Below, in pieces: positions 55,230 to 64,000 of a DNA stretch of 64,000 nt. Position numbers and translations under genes: made by a program. Source of the DNA: Methanobacterium bryantii. GTDB taxonomy: Archaea > Methanobacteriota > Methanobacteria > Methanobacteriales > Methanobacteriaceae. The stretch's first letter is position 1. Each line of letters begins with the position of its first letter. Below the pieces are notes generated by a model. The model was not told the origin of the DNA. It worked only from the letters and a program-made list of their open reading frames with translations, and did no database searches. Where the stretch lies: NCBI RefSeq assembly GCF_002287175.1, contig NZ_LMVM01000033.1, positions 62,001 to 126,000 of the forward strand, written 5' to 3'.

Positions 55230-56204
55230 TTAGTTTAATAAATCATTATAAATATCCATTAAACTATTGGCCATATTTTCCATAGAATATGTTAAAGCGC
55301 CACTCCTAGTTTTTATTTCAACATTTTTATTTCTAAATTTGTCAATAAAGGAAGATATTTCATTTTCCCTATTTATATAAAATAATCCATTACCCTCATC
55401 AAATAAATCGGGAATTGCTCCAAATTTTGTAGTGATAACAGGTAAATTACACGCCATTGACTCTAAAACAGAGAGAGGTGTTTCTATACAGGCCCTATTA
55501 TCCACCGTTGGGAAAATATAACAATCTGATAAGTTATAAATATCTTCTATGTTTTGAAAGTGTTTAATCCATACTTCACATCCGCTTTCTTCCAATTCAT
55601 GTGTAAGTTCTTCATCCGTATTTTCATTTTCTCTTCCAATGATTATAACATGATTATCTTGTTCTTTTTGAATTTCCTTAAAAATATCCAAATTTCTTTC
55701 CCTTTTTAGTGAAGCTAAATGTAAAACCACAAACTTATCTAAAGGAACTTTATATTTTTCCCTTAATCTTTTTTTTTCTTTAGTATTTACAGGTTTAAAT
55801 TTCTCGGTATCTATCCCATTATACATGAACTTCGTTTTAAAGTTAATAGATTTGAAAATAAGTTCACTTTTGGAGGATTGAACTAACATTAAATCAGGTC
55901 TCATAACTTTAAGTATATTCCATTGAGGAACTGCAGGTTGAACTGCAGAAATAATAATTTTTGATTTTAAAGATAAAATTGAAATTAATTTTGCAATAAT
56001 CAATCCATTTACTGTCGGAGCCAGAATAAAATGAATTATATCTGGATTAAATTTAATTATATCTTTCCAGTTTGAAATTGAATTTATATCAACCTTTTTA
56101 AGGTCTATGTCCTCATTTTCAAGCATTTTAAATATGCTTCTTCCAACAATTCTTACCCCTTCATCTAAATTGTCTTTGAAATGTCCCACTACACATACTC
56201 TCAC
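55230..56204 (-). CDS. GT4 family glycosyltransferase
   Basis: A 324-residue compact GT-B enzyme: MRVCVVGHFKDNLDEGVRIV, IIHFILAPTVNG near 58, KFMYNGIDTEKFKP near 140, VLHLASLKRERNLDIF and the donor site ETPLSVLESMACNLPVITT near 243. The start is GTG, directly after the stop of the upstream gene, with AGGGGA as ribosome site. Likely co-transcribed with the two GT4 genes upstream. Confidence 0.8.
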   Translation of the reverse strand: MRVCVVGHFKDNLDEGVRIVGRSIFKMLENEDIDLKKVDINSISNWKDIIKFNPDIIHFILAPTVNGLIIAKLISILSLKSKIIISAVQPAVPQWNILKVMRPDLMLVQSSKSELIFKSINFKTKFMYNGIDTEKFKPVNTKEKKRLREKYKVPLDKFVVLHLASLKRERNLDIFKEIQKEQDNHVIIIGRENENTDEELTHELEESGCEVWIKHFQNIEDIYNLSDCYIFPTVDNRACIETPLSVLESMACNLPVITTKFGAIPDLFDEGNGLFYINRENEISSFIDKFRNKNVEIKTRSGALTYSMENMANSLMDIYNDLLN

Positions 56205-57362
56205 TTAATTTTCCCCTATAGTTTTAATTAATGTCTTTTCAAATTTATCAGAGATAAAATCCCAACTATACCCTTTTATTACAAATTCTCGTCCTTTTTT
56301 CCCCAAATAACGCCTTAATTCCTCATCATTATAAAGTTCAATTATATTCTTTTCTATCTCATCATTTCCTGCAAAGATCACGTGATCATTTACAATTTTT
56401 TTAACATTTATTAAAGGAGAAGAAATAACAGGCTTTTCACATGACATATACTCAAATAATTTTAAAGGTAATGCCCCTTGAGATACATTACTATTATCAA
56501 AAGGTAGTAAACAAACATCTGCTGCAGATATATATTCTGGAACATCAGAATAATTGATATTTCCGGTAAACATCACACTAGATTCAATTCCAAATTCTTT
56601 TGATAAGTATTTAAACCTATTTAACCTATCTCCATCTCCAACTACTAACAATTTAATTTTATATTTACTTTTTAAGTGTTTTATAGCCTTAAATGTTGGT
56701 TCTAATTCAATCCAGTTCCCCAAATATCCGACAAAGACTAACAAAAACGTGTCTTCAGGAATGTTAAGTTTTTCACGGATATATTCTCCTCCCCTATTCT
56801 TAAAATGCACTGTATCCACACCATTAAGGATTATATTTCTTTTATTCTTTGGAATTTCATAAAGGTCATTTAAGATATCTAAAGAAGATGTAATTTGGCT
56901 ACTAATATTAATATTTCTTTTTAGCATAGAAGAGCCGATTATTTTTCCTAAAGGTTTAATTAAATAGGGTATTTGAGGGGAAATTGAAATCCAGTCAATT
57001 AAGTCATCACAAATATCAAACACTGTTGGAGCTTCAATTTTTTTTGCTACATTGTAACCTGCAATAAAACTATTGAAATTTATATGGATATCAAAAGAAT
57101 TTAAATCTAAATTCAATTTATCCAGATTTTTTTTTGCTAAAATTTCTTGAATAATCGAATTTCTCTTTTTTTGAGAAAAATAATCAATTTTAATATCTTT
57201 AAGTGTGTCTTTTAAATATTGATCACTTGAATCTTCTAACCACCATGCATTTCCACAAAATAAATTAATTTCATGTTTTTTTGAAAGATGATTAAGTAAA
57301 TGATGAGGCCTTTGAGGATTTAATTTTGATAGATCTGGCAATGATGTCACTAATATCTTCAT
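56205..57362 (-). CDS. GT4 family glycosyltransferase, tandem paralogue A
   Basis: A 385-residue GT-B enzyme beginning MKILVTSLPDLSKLNPQRPH, with FDICDDLIDWI near 120, ILNGVDTVHFKNRGG, FVGYLGNWIELEP near 213 and LPLKLFEYMSCEKPVISSP near 305. The neighbour at 57434-58573 shares the layout and many motifs (RPH near residue 19, IDWI/PEMIEIS, the WIEL/WIDL and LPLKLFEY blocks), so the two arose by tandem duplication. Ribosome site AGGAAGTG. It probably acts on a related but different acceptor. Confidence 0.85.
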   Translation of the reverse strand: MKILVTSLPDLSKLNPQRPHHLLNHLSKKHEINLFCGNAWWLEDSSDQYLKDTLKDIKIDYFSQKKRNSIIQEILAKKNLDKLNLDLNSFDIHINFNSFIAGYNVAKKIEAPTVFDICDDLIDWISISPQIPYLIKPLGKIIGSSMLKRNINISSQITSSLDILNDLYEIPKNKRNIILNGVDTVHFKNRGGEYIREKLNIPEDTFLLVFVGYLGNWIELEPTFKAIKHLKSKYKIKLLVVGDGDRLNRFKYLSKEFGIESSVMFTGNINYSDVPEYISAADVCLLPFDNSNVSQGALPLKLFEYMSCEKPVISSPLINVKKIVNDHVIFAGNDEIEKNIIELYNDEELRRYLGKKGREFVIKGYSWDFISDKFEKTLIKTIGEN

Positions 57363-57433
57363 TTATACACACTTCCTATTTATTGTCTTGAAGATTCCAT
57401 TTTCTCGTAAATCTGGCAGAAAACTCATTAATA

Positions 57434-58573
57434 TTATTCAGAAGCTACACCAATAAGTATTTCATTTAGTTTCTTTGTAATTTCTTCCCATGAATATTTT
57501 TCAGATATTAATCTGCATTTTTTCCCTAATTCTGTTCTTAACTGTTCATTTTCATAAAGAACGTTAATATTATTAATATAATCCTTAAAATTAGATGCAA
57601 ACAATACACACTCTGAGAAATTTGATTCTATAGGGCCTATTTTACTAGATATAACTGGCTTTCCACATGCAAAATACTCAAATAGTTTAAGCGGCAGCGC
57701 ATTATGAGAAACACTGTTTAATTTGAATGGAATTATACCCACATCCATTGCAGAAATATATTTAGGTACAAGTGAATATGGAACCATTCCTGTGAATATA
57801 ACTCTATCAGATACACCCATCTCTTTTGCCAGCAGTTTATTTTCTTCAAATAAACCTTCACTTCCAACTATTAATAATCGAATATCTTCATTTAAATGCT
57901 TTAAAGATTCAAAAACAGGTTTCAAATCAATCCATTCCCTTAAAACACCCACATAACCAACTATAAACCCATCTAATCCTAATTCTTTCTTGGCATTATG
58001 TTCATATCTAAAAGCATTTGTATCTACTCCATTTGATATCAATTCAACTTTATCTAGAGGAACTTTAAATACATCTATCAATGATTCAGTTGTTAATGTA
58101 ACTTTTTTTGCAGCTTTAATAGTTTTACCTATGTAATAATTACCCAGAAATTTACCTACAGGTTTTAAAAAACCAGGTATTTGTGTAGAAATTTCAATCA
58201 TCTCTGGAACATCATCACCAAGATCAAAAACTGTTTTAAAATGTTTTGAAACTCTATAACCGGTTGCTAAACCCGCCATACTTAAATGAACATCAAAATC
58301 TTCTTTTGATAATTCTCTAATTTTCTTAGTGAAAAGAACCTCTTGAATAACAGGTGAAATTTTTCTATCAGTCAAATAATGAAAATCTACTCCATTAAAA
58401 AACTCATTAAAATGTGAGGAATAAGATTCTAGATCAGCCTGTTTCCCCTTCCACCAATCATTAACTGTTAACACAGTTACATCATGATTCTGTGATAAAT
58501 ATCTCACAAATTGATGTGGTCGGTTATGTTGAGACTTGTGAAGATCAACAGTGGATGTAATTAAAATTTTCAT
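57434..58573 (-). CDS. GT4 family glycosyltransferase, tandem paralogue B
   Basis: A 379-residue enzyme beginning MKILITSTVDLHKSQHNRPH, with FDLGDDVPEMI near 118, LISNGVDTNAFRYEHN, VGYVGVLREWIDLKP near 205 and LPLKLFEYFACGKPVISSK near 297. Ribosome site GGGGTTA. A 71-bp gap separates it from paralogue A downstream and about 100 bp from the PHP gene upstream. Confidence 0.85.
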   Translation of the reverse strand: MKILITSTVDLHKSQHNRPHQFVRYLSQNHDVTVLTVNDWWKGKQADLESYSSHFNEFFNGVDFHYLTDRKISPVIQEVLFTKKIRELSKEDFDVHLSMAGLATGYRVSKHFKTVFDLGDDVPEMIEISTQIPGFLKPVGKFLGNYYIGKTIKAAKKVTLTTESLIDVFKVPLDKVELISNGVDTNAFRYEHNAKKELGLDGFIVGYVGVLREWIDLKPVFESLKHLNEDIRLLIVGSEGLFEENKLLAKEMGVSDRVIFTGMVPYSLVPKYISAMDVGIIPFKLNSVSHNALPLKLFEYFACGKPVISSKIGPIESNFSECVLFASNFKDYINNINVLYENEQLRTELGKKCRLISEKYSWEEITKKLNEILIGVASE

Positions 58574-58674
58574 ATTAACCCCTTACGTTTTTTTTCTACT
58601 TATTAACTTATTGGAAAAAATATCAATTATTTTTTTATAAATATTAGAATCACAAATTTTTTTAGTATATGGCT

Positions 58675-59295
58675 TCATTTAAGCCATTTTATTTTTTCTA
58701 TCAGAACACTTAATCCGTGAACCAAGTAATAATTTGATTCATTACCATCAATTTTCGTTTTTCCGTTTTTTAATGATTTTTCTATATTTTTTTCAGTACT
58801 AATTGTTCCATTACCTATTTCAAAATACAGATGAGCATCGCTTCCTGCAGTTAAAGATTTATTAAATTTAGTTGCCAGCGCAAGAGATTTCATATTATAA
58901 ACTGACTTGGATCGAGCATTAAAACCTTCAACCAAATTAACTTTATCAATTATCTCTTCAGGAGCATTATAATGGCGATAAGGATGTGCTAAAACACTTA
59001 TTCCACCTTGAGATTTTATTTCATCAATAACATTCTCAAAGATACGATCCTCAATTTCTTCATTTAAAAAAAATCCTAATACATCACCATATTCAGTTCT
59101 TATTTCTGAACCAGTGATAATCTCGAAATCAGGGTCTTTATTGATCTTTAAAGCCTCAATTCCGCCTTTTAAAGTATTATGATCAGTTATAGCTACTCCA
59201 TCTAAACCTTTATTTTTTGCAGTCTTTATTATTTTCTCGGGTTTGAGCAAAGAATCTGGAGAGTATTTGGAATGTATGTGTAAATCATATATCAT
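58675..59295 (-). CDS. PHP-domain metal-dependent phosphoesterase-like protein
   Basis: A 206-residue PHP protein: DLHIHSKYSPDS at the start, GLDGVAITDHNTLKGG near 31, ITGSEIRTEYGDVLGF near 60, SVLAHPYRH near 96 and AGSDAHLYFEIG near 150 supply the metal-binding His/Asp residues. Members hydrolyse phosphoesters such as histidinol-phosphate or nucleotides. Ribosome site GAGGAG; it begins 3 bp after the ATP-grasp gene, in one operon with it and the deacetylase. Confidence 0.85.
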   Translation of the reverse strand: MIYDLHIHSKYSPDSLLKPEKIIKTAKNKGLDGVAITDHNTLKGGIEALKINKDPDFEIITGSEIRTEYGDVLGFFLNEEIEDRIFENVIDEIKSQGGISVLAHPYRHYNAPEEIIDKVNLVEGFNARSKSVYNMKSLALATKFNKSLTAGSDAHLYFEIGNGTISTEKNIEKSLKNGKTKIDGNESNYYLVHGLSVLIEKIKWLK

Positions 59296-59298
59296 TTG

Positions 59299-60462
59299 TT
59301 ATCTCCTCAATACAAATTTCCACATTTCTATATCAAAAATATACCTTAAAGTAGCAACAATGAACCCAAAAGTAGGTCCAATATCATCTTTAGATATTAT
59401 ATCGTCAGGTGTGTCCCATTTTAAAAATTTTTTAATGTTTTGAGACTTGTTAGGAGCATTTAAAAACCATAAGATATCTCCAGGCAGAAGCCACCTGCAG
59501 TAAATTCCTTCCTTGTAATCCAAGACAGGTTCAACATCTCCATTCATAAATAATCTGTAAAGCATGTAAGGAAAATCCACACCGGATAAAATAGAAAGCT
59601 GCAGAGATCCCCAGAATCTGGAATTAACCTCCATTAACTTCAAAGATCCATCTCTTCCATCGATTCGAAATTCTACCATTCCTACTCCTGACCATTTCAT
59701 AATCTTTAAAAGTTCAAATCCAATTTTAACGGCCTCTTCTGAAATTTCATTTTTGATAGTTTTTCTGAGGGTACTCGGTCCTCCCGAAACAGGATATGAC
59801 CTTATTCTTTGATGTACAGTAACTGCTCTAGGTTCTGATTCAAAGTTAAATAATGTGTAAACACCCATCTCTCCACCGTAAGGTATATATTCTTGAACCA
59901 GTAATGCGCCGAATTCTTCTTGAAGTTCTTTGTAATTAGAAATAAGATCATTAAATGAATGACATGTTTTAAACCCTCTGCTTCCAGAACTTATCCTTGG
60001 TTTTATAATCAATGGATAAGTCAGTTTTTCCTGATTTTCATAGAGTTCATCAATACTAAAATAAGTTTTAGGGCATGGAATATCATTTTCTATAGCAATT
60101 TTCAAAGTATTTCCTTTATCATAAGCTTTCATAAATGTATCATTATCAGGAAGAGCTATTTTTGTATATTTATCAAATTCTGCCCTATTTTCAATTATAG
60201 GTTTCAGACAGTTATCAGCAACAGGAAATAAAATGTCGTAATCATTATTTTTAACCGTGGCTAAAAGGCTTTCAACGAATTTTTCCTCTTCTTTTATAGG
60301 ATTGGGGTAAATAATTTTCTTGCCACAATATTTTGAGAAAAACCCCGTGGTAAACCTTGTTTCTTCACCAGCAGTTATATTAAAGCCTTTTTTCCCTAAA
60401 GAACGTATAACTGCAAGAGAACTTCTCATTTGCGCATCTGTGACAAGTACATTTCTGTTCAT
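59299..60462 (-). CDS. ATP-grasp enzyme (carboxylate-amine ligase-like)
   Basis: A 387-residue ATP-grasp protein: an N-terminal pre-ATP-grasp part (VLVTDAQMRSSLAVIRSLG), then YPLIIKPRISSGSRGF near 150, LLVQEYIPYGGEMGVYTLF near 195 and MVEFRIDGRDGSLKLMEVNSRF near 265 with the metal Glu and Asn. Such enzymes join a carboxylate to an amine via an acyl phosphate. This type often sits beside a polysaccharide deacetylase, as here, where the ATG overlaps the deacetylase stop (ATGA). The product may be an aminoacylated or amidated sugar; that is inference. Confidence 0.8.
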   Translation of the reverse strand: MNRNVLVTDAQMRSSLAVIRSLGKKGFNITAGEETRFTTGFFSKYCGKKIIYPNPIKEEEKFVESLLATVKNNDYDILFPVADNCLKPIIENRAEFDKYTKIALPDNDTFMKAYDKGNTLKIAIENDIPCPKTYFSIDELYENQEKLTYPLIIKPRISSGSRGFKTCHSFNDLISNYKELQEEFGALLVQEYIPYGGEMGVYTLFNFESEPRAVTVHQRIRSYPVSGGPSTLRKTIKNEISEEAVKIGFELLKIMKWSGVGMVEFRIDGRDGSLKLMEVNSRFWGSLQLSILSGVDFPYMLYRLFMNGDVEPVLDYKEGIYCRWLLPGDILWFLNAPNKSQNIKKFLKWDTPDDIISKDDIGPTFGFIVATLRYIFDIEMWKFVLRR

Positions 60463-61301
60463 TTTGCATTTCCACTGTTTAAACTTAGACTATCTGAGAT
60501 CGTTGAAAAATTATATTCTGAAAATGTTTTTATCAATCTTTCAAGATTTTCAAAGGTTTTTTGACCAGTATTTCTAAAAACATGGAATTGAATATCTTTA
60601 ATACATGGATTTGAGTCGCTTATTTCCCATGGATGAATATAAATCATACCATAACCTGTCCTTTTTAACGAAAATTTAACCACATTTTTGGTCCAGTGGT
60701 AACCTGCATTTCTTAAAAACCATCCTCCAGCACCAGGTAACCTTAAATAAGGAAGTACAGTCATAGGAAATTCTTTTATGGCCATTCCACCATCTAAATT
60801 TAGATCATAAGGAATTATAGGTGCTTTTGAATTACCATACCATCCTGGAATTTTTAAACACGGAACAATAGATGAATCATATTTAAAGCCGTTTTTAATT
60901 AAAAATTTAAATTTTTCAGTTGAATAGCCAAAATTAGGAAATCTAAATCCATTTACATCCTGATAAATTTCCTCTTTAAACCTTAAAATGTCATTTTTAA
61001 AATCTATAATATCCACATATTTTTTATTGTGAAACCATCCGTGAGAAGCTATTTCATGATCATTTGCAGTTAAAATCTCCATAATTTCGGGATATTTCTC
61101 TGCAGTTTCACCCAATACAAAAAATGTAGCTCTAGCATTATAATTATTAAACATTTCCACTAATTTTTCTGTGGTCGTTAAAACATCACTTTCAGGGTAT
61201 ATTCCATCATAATGTTTTTTTATACATTCAGAGACATCAAACCAGTTTGAATGAAACCATTCTTCTACATCAACAGTTATATGAATTTGATTTTTGAGCA
61301 T
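60459..61301 (-). CDS. Polysaccharide deacetylase (NodB-type)
   Basis: A 280-residue deacetylase of the group seen in exopolysaccharide clusters: ITVDVEEWFHSNWFD (catalytic Asp region), ATFFVLGETAEKYPEI, the metal HEIASHGWFH near residue 80, FRFPNFGYS near 115 and IHPWEIS near 235. It would remove an acetyl group from an amino sugar, exposing the amine for the ATP-grasp partner whose gene overlaps it. There is no signal peptide, so it acts in the cytoplasm. Ribosome site GGTG. It is the first gene of the long minus-strand operon. Confidence 0.85.
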   Translation of the reverse strand: MLKNQIHITVDVEEWFHSNWFDVSECIKKHYDGIYPESDVLTTTEKLVEMFNNYNARATFFVLGETAEKYPEIMEILTANDHEIASHGWFHNKKYVDIIDFKNDILRFKEEIYQDVNGFRFPNFGYSTEKFKFLIKNGFKYDSSIVPCLKIPGWYGNSKAPIIPYDLNLDGGMAIKEFPMTVLPYLRLPGAGGWFLRNAGYHWTKNVVKFSLKRTGYGMIYIHPWEISDSNPCIKDIQFHVFRNTGQKTFENLERLIKTFSEYNFSTISDSLSLNSGNAK

Positions 61302-61927
61302 TTAGATACACCACTTAAGTAATGTCGAGATTATATTATTTATCTTATTATATAAGCTTAATCTTAAAATTAAGAAACTAAATTAACTTAATATTAATTT
61401 ATTTGGAAAAAATAAAGTTAATACTAAATTAATATAAATATAATACCTAAATCACAATAATAATTTTTAATTACTTATTTTTAATAGGAAAAAAAGATAT
61501 TATAAACGTAAAAATGTGATTTCAGAATATAACTACAATGAAAGAAATTTCAAAAAATTTTATGTAATCTTTCCATAAAATTCAAGTTAATTAAAATTCA
61601 AATTATTTTAAAAACTTTAAATTCAGTTATTTTTTAATTTTGAGATAATTCATTACTAGATAAAACAAATAGAATAAAGAGTAGTTATTAGATTTATATT
61701 ACAAAATTTTAAGTAAAAAGACCATTTAATCACCCAATGGTTGTAAAAAGATATTTAAATTACATTTTCAGCACATTAAATAATATCAAAGTATTATTAA
61801 AAGAAATAATATTTATACTGAATTTTTTATTCATAAATCAACTTTTAAATAGGATAAATATAATATTTTATCAAGTAATTAATACTTACCCTAAATTTAA
61901 CCATGATCACACATCTAGAGGCATCAA
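61302..61927. other. AT-rich divergent intergenic region
   Basis: No gene is supported. It serves the minus-strand deacetylase operon and the plus-strand DUF1616 gene. A 64-codon frame at 61737-61931 lacks a ribosome site and runs into the next start. Confidence 0.5.
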
Positions 61928-63454
61928 ATGAATAAAATAAATAACATTGACGTCATTTCAGTGATTTTACTTGCAATAATATCCATTGTTTGCATCATAA
62001 CTCCATCTTTAAACATGCATATCGAAATTATAATCCCATATATGCTTTCGATATTCTTTTTACCCGGATACTCAATTTTAATAACTTTATCTACTAAAAA
62101 TAAAGGAATAATCAGTAAAAGTCTAATAAGCATTCTAATAAGCATAGTTATCCTATTTTTATTAATTCTAGTTACTCATTACATTAACATCACATCTAAA
62201 AACATAGCGATTATCCTAACTATAGTAACTATATTTTTTGCAGCAGTAGGATACATCAAAAGATTTAGAGCATCTAAAGAATCAAAGGAATACTTATTCT
62301 GTGAAAGCTGTGGAAATTATTATAAACTTAAAGAAGGAAAGTCTTTAGAAGAAGTGGACATATGTCGCTGTGGGGGTAAATTAAAATATGTTGAAAATAT
62401 ATTGACATCGGATAATCTAAAAAGAAAAAAATCTACAAATGAGAAAACCTCTAAAAAATCTAAGATTTTTGTTAGTAACTATATAATATGTGAAAACTGC
62501 GGGGGCCATTATAAACTTAAAAAAGGAGAGTCTTTAGAAGATTTTAAATCATGTCAATGCGGTGGTGAGCTCAAATATGCTAAAAAATATTATAAATTGA
62601 ATGAAAAACACGGATTTATGTCCATAGATATTGTATTAATGTTGTTACTCACCTTTTTATGCATGATTTTTGTTTTAACTCCCATAAATAATACTCCTTT
62701 TAGGATTATCTTTAGTCTTATACTAATCTTATTTGCACCAGGATATTCATCAATAGCAGCATTATTCCCCAAAGACTATGATCTAAAAGGTACTGAACGA
62801 ATTGCACTTAGTTTTGGCATAAGTATAGTAATTGCCCCCATTATTGGTCTTTTATTAAACTATACTCCCTTTGGAATTAAATTAGGACCTATATCCATAT
62901 CTTTATCACTTTTCACAATCTTAATGAGCATTATTGCTTATATCCGAAGGTTAAAGACACCTGAAAATGAAAGATTCACTATTGACTTTAATTGTTATTT
63001 TAATAGAATAAAGGAATCATTCCGAAAAGAATCAGGGACAGATAAGATCTTATCAATTATACTTGTAATTTCTATTATTCTTGCATTTTCTGCTACCGCT
63101 TATATGATGATCCCAAAGGAAGGTGAAAAGTTCACAGAATTTTATATCTTAGGGCCAAATGGAAAGGCAAGCGATTATCCAATTAATTTAACAGTTGGAC
63201 AAGATGGAAATGTTACAATTGGCATAATTAACCATGAGTATGCTGATGTTAATTACACTATTGTAATTAAATTAAATAATCAAACAATAGACAATGAAAC
63301 TATCATTTTATATAACAATCAATCATATGAAAAACCGTTTAAATTCGCTGCATCTAGTTTGGGTCAAAAGCAGGAGCTAGAATTCCTTTTATATAAATTA
63401 CCAGATAATACTAATATTTATCGTTCTCTACATTTATGGATAAATACTAAATAG
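61928..63454 (+). CDS. DUF1616 membrane protein with two internal zinc ribbons
   Basis: A 508-residue protein in blocks: residues 1-110 have four hydrophobic segments like the protein at 41008; ribbon 1 follows (CESCGNYYKLK...CRCGGKLKY, about 122-154), ribbon 2 (CENCGGHYKLK...CQCGGELKY, about 188-217), then a DUF1616 module with five or so membrane segments (LFAPGYSSIAALFPK near 272, AYIRRLKTPENERF), and finally an outside domain from about residue 400 (FYILGPNGKASDYPINLTVG). DUF1616 proteins are common in methanobacteria with no known function. Ribosome site GAGG. It looks like a small ribbon protein fused in front of a DUF1616 protein. Confidence 0.75.
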   Translation: MNKINNIDVISVILLAIISIVCIITPSLNMHIEIIIPYMLSIFFLPGYSILITLSTKNKGIISKSLISILISIVILFLLILVTHYINITSKNIAIILTIVTIFFAAVGYIKRFRASKESKEYLFCESCGNYYKLKEGKSLEEVDICRCGGKLKYVENILTSDNLKRKKSTNEKTSKKSKIFVSNYIICENCGGHYKLKKGESLEDFKSCQCGGELKYAKKYYKLNEKHGFMSIDIVLMLLLTFLCMIFVLTPINNTPFRIIFSLILILFAPGYSSIAALFPKDYDLKGTERIALSFGISIVIAPIIGLLLNYTPFGIKLGPISISLSLFTILMSIIAYIRRLKTPENERFTIDFNCYFNRIKESFRKESGTDKILSIILVISIILAFSATAYMMIPKEGEKFTEFYILGPNGKASDYPINLTVGQDGNVTIGIINHEYADVNYTIVIKLNNQTIDNETIILYNNQSYEKPFKFAASSLGQKQELEFLLYKLPDNTNIYRSLHLWINTK

Positions 63455-64000
63455 TAACTAAGATTTATTGGGAATTTAATTATACTTAAAGAACGCTATT
63501 TTAATATTTAACTATTAATTTATAATTCAAACAATGATAATATAAAATTAGTTAAGTTCAAGATTTTTAAGGGGCTATAATCTTTTTAAAATAGTTATTT
63601 TGTAAATATATCTTATAAATTTAATTGTGCTCGGGATGTGCTAAAAAGTACAGATCAATTCTAAATGAATTAATTTAGAAGATTGTGATAATGAAGTATT
63701 GCAATTGTTATTATTGTATAAAAAGATACTGAAGATATAAATTAAAACAATTCTTCCAATAATACAGATAATACTGTATAGTTATGTGAAAAAATCACAT
63801 GGGATACACCAAAACATTCTCTCTATCAATTACTTACTTAAATTAAAGCCATTAAATAAAAAATTTAATTTAAATCATACTTCACAGCGACCATTTATGT
63901 TAAACCATATTAATTAACTATAGAATTTATAATTCATATATTACTAAATAAATTTATTAATATATGGCTGTATAATTACACGTAACCACTAATTAATAGG
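63455..64000. other. AT-rich region at the window end
   Basis: No gene is seen. A small hairpin ATGTGA-AAAAA-TCACAT lies at 63784-63800. The rest is low-complexity A/T. Confidence 0.5.

Noticed and set aside
61737..61931. 64-codon frame before the DUF1616 gene
   Set aside because: No ribosome site, Ile/Asn/Phe composition typical of random A/T DNA, and it runs over the real start at 61928.

Overview
The window is very AT-rich DNA that looks like a methanogenic archaeon of the Methanobacteriales, most likely Methanobacterium. The pointers are archaeal TATA boxes of the TTTATATA type about 45 bp before start codons, GGAGGT/AGGTGA ribosome sites, membrane proteins of archaeal families (DUF1616 with zinc ribbons, DUF2206-like), an archaeal small heat-shock protein, an AbrB-type regulator and CARDB/PKD surface proteins. 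The genus is an inference from gene content; no rRNA or tRNA gene is visible.

Most of the window is a surface-glycan region. About 1-4.2 kb holds a DPM1-like glycosyltransferase, a three-gene cassette of unknown exported proteins (copy 1) and a CPBP protease. From 4.8 to 16 kb a plus-strand operon makes nucleotide sugars: a UDP-GlcNAc dehydrogenase, a fused oxidoreductase/N-acetyltransferase and an aminotransferase (the WbpA-B-D-E route to UDP-GlcNAc3NAcA), then a decayed 2-epimerase, a GT4, a second aminotransferase, a 4,6-dehydratase, a methyltransferase, two hexapeptide acyltransferases and a flippase. Minus-strand genes at 16-20.7 kb encode an asparagine-synthase-like enzyme without its glutaminase cysteine, a second flippase and a GT4. 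A methyltransferase/GT2 pair (21.4-23.4 kb) meets a minus-strand group (23.4-30.7 kb) with a large membrane protein and four glycosyltransferases. At 31.8-33.6 kb the three-gene cassette recurs (copy 2), so the two copies bracket the first glycan island.

From 33.7 to 41.5 kb lie general genes: an MFS exporter, an AbrB regulator, Hsp20, an OB-like membrane protein, a DUF457/YdjM-like protein with two decayed partial copies nearby, a membrane acyltransferase and a small zinc-ribbon membrane protein. A secreted PKD-CARDB protein (42-43.5 kb) precedes a second glycan region: a plus-strand group (flippase, FrhB-like Fe-S protein, polysaccharide pyruvyl transferase, GT4) and a minus-strand group at 49-61.3 kb (four GT4s, a GT-C-like membrane protein, an AlkP-superfamily hydrolase, a thymidylate-kinase-like protein, a PHP hydrolase, an ATP-grasp enzyme, a polysaccharide deacetylase). 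A 508-residue DUF1616 protein with two zinc ribbons closes the window.

Together the genes describe synthesis of amino-uronic and amino-deoxy sugars, assembly on a lipid carrier by about 13 glycosyltransferases, export by three MOP flippases, and decoration by pyruvyl, acyl, methyl, amide and deacetylation chemistry. The least explained items are the duplicated exported-protein cassette, a 41-bp promoter-like element present at two glycan operons, palindromes lying over TATA boxes, and the zinc-ribbon membrane proteins. All alignments were made by eye.
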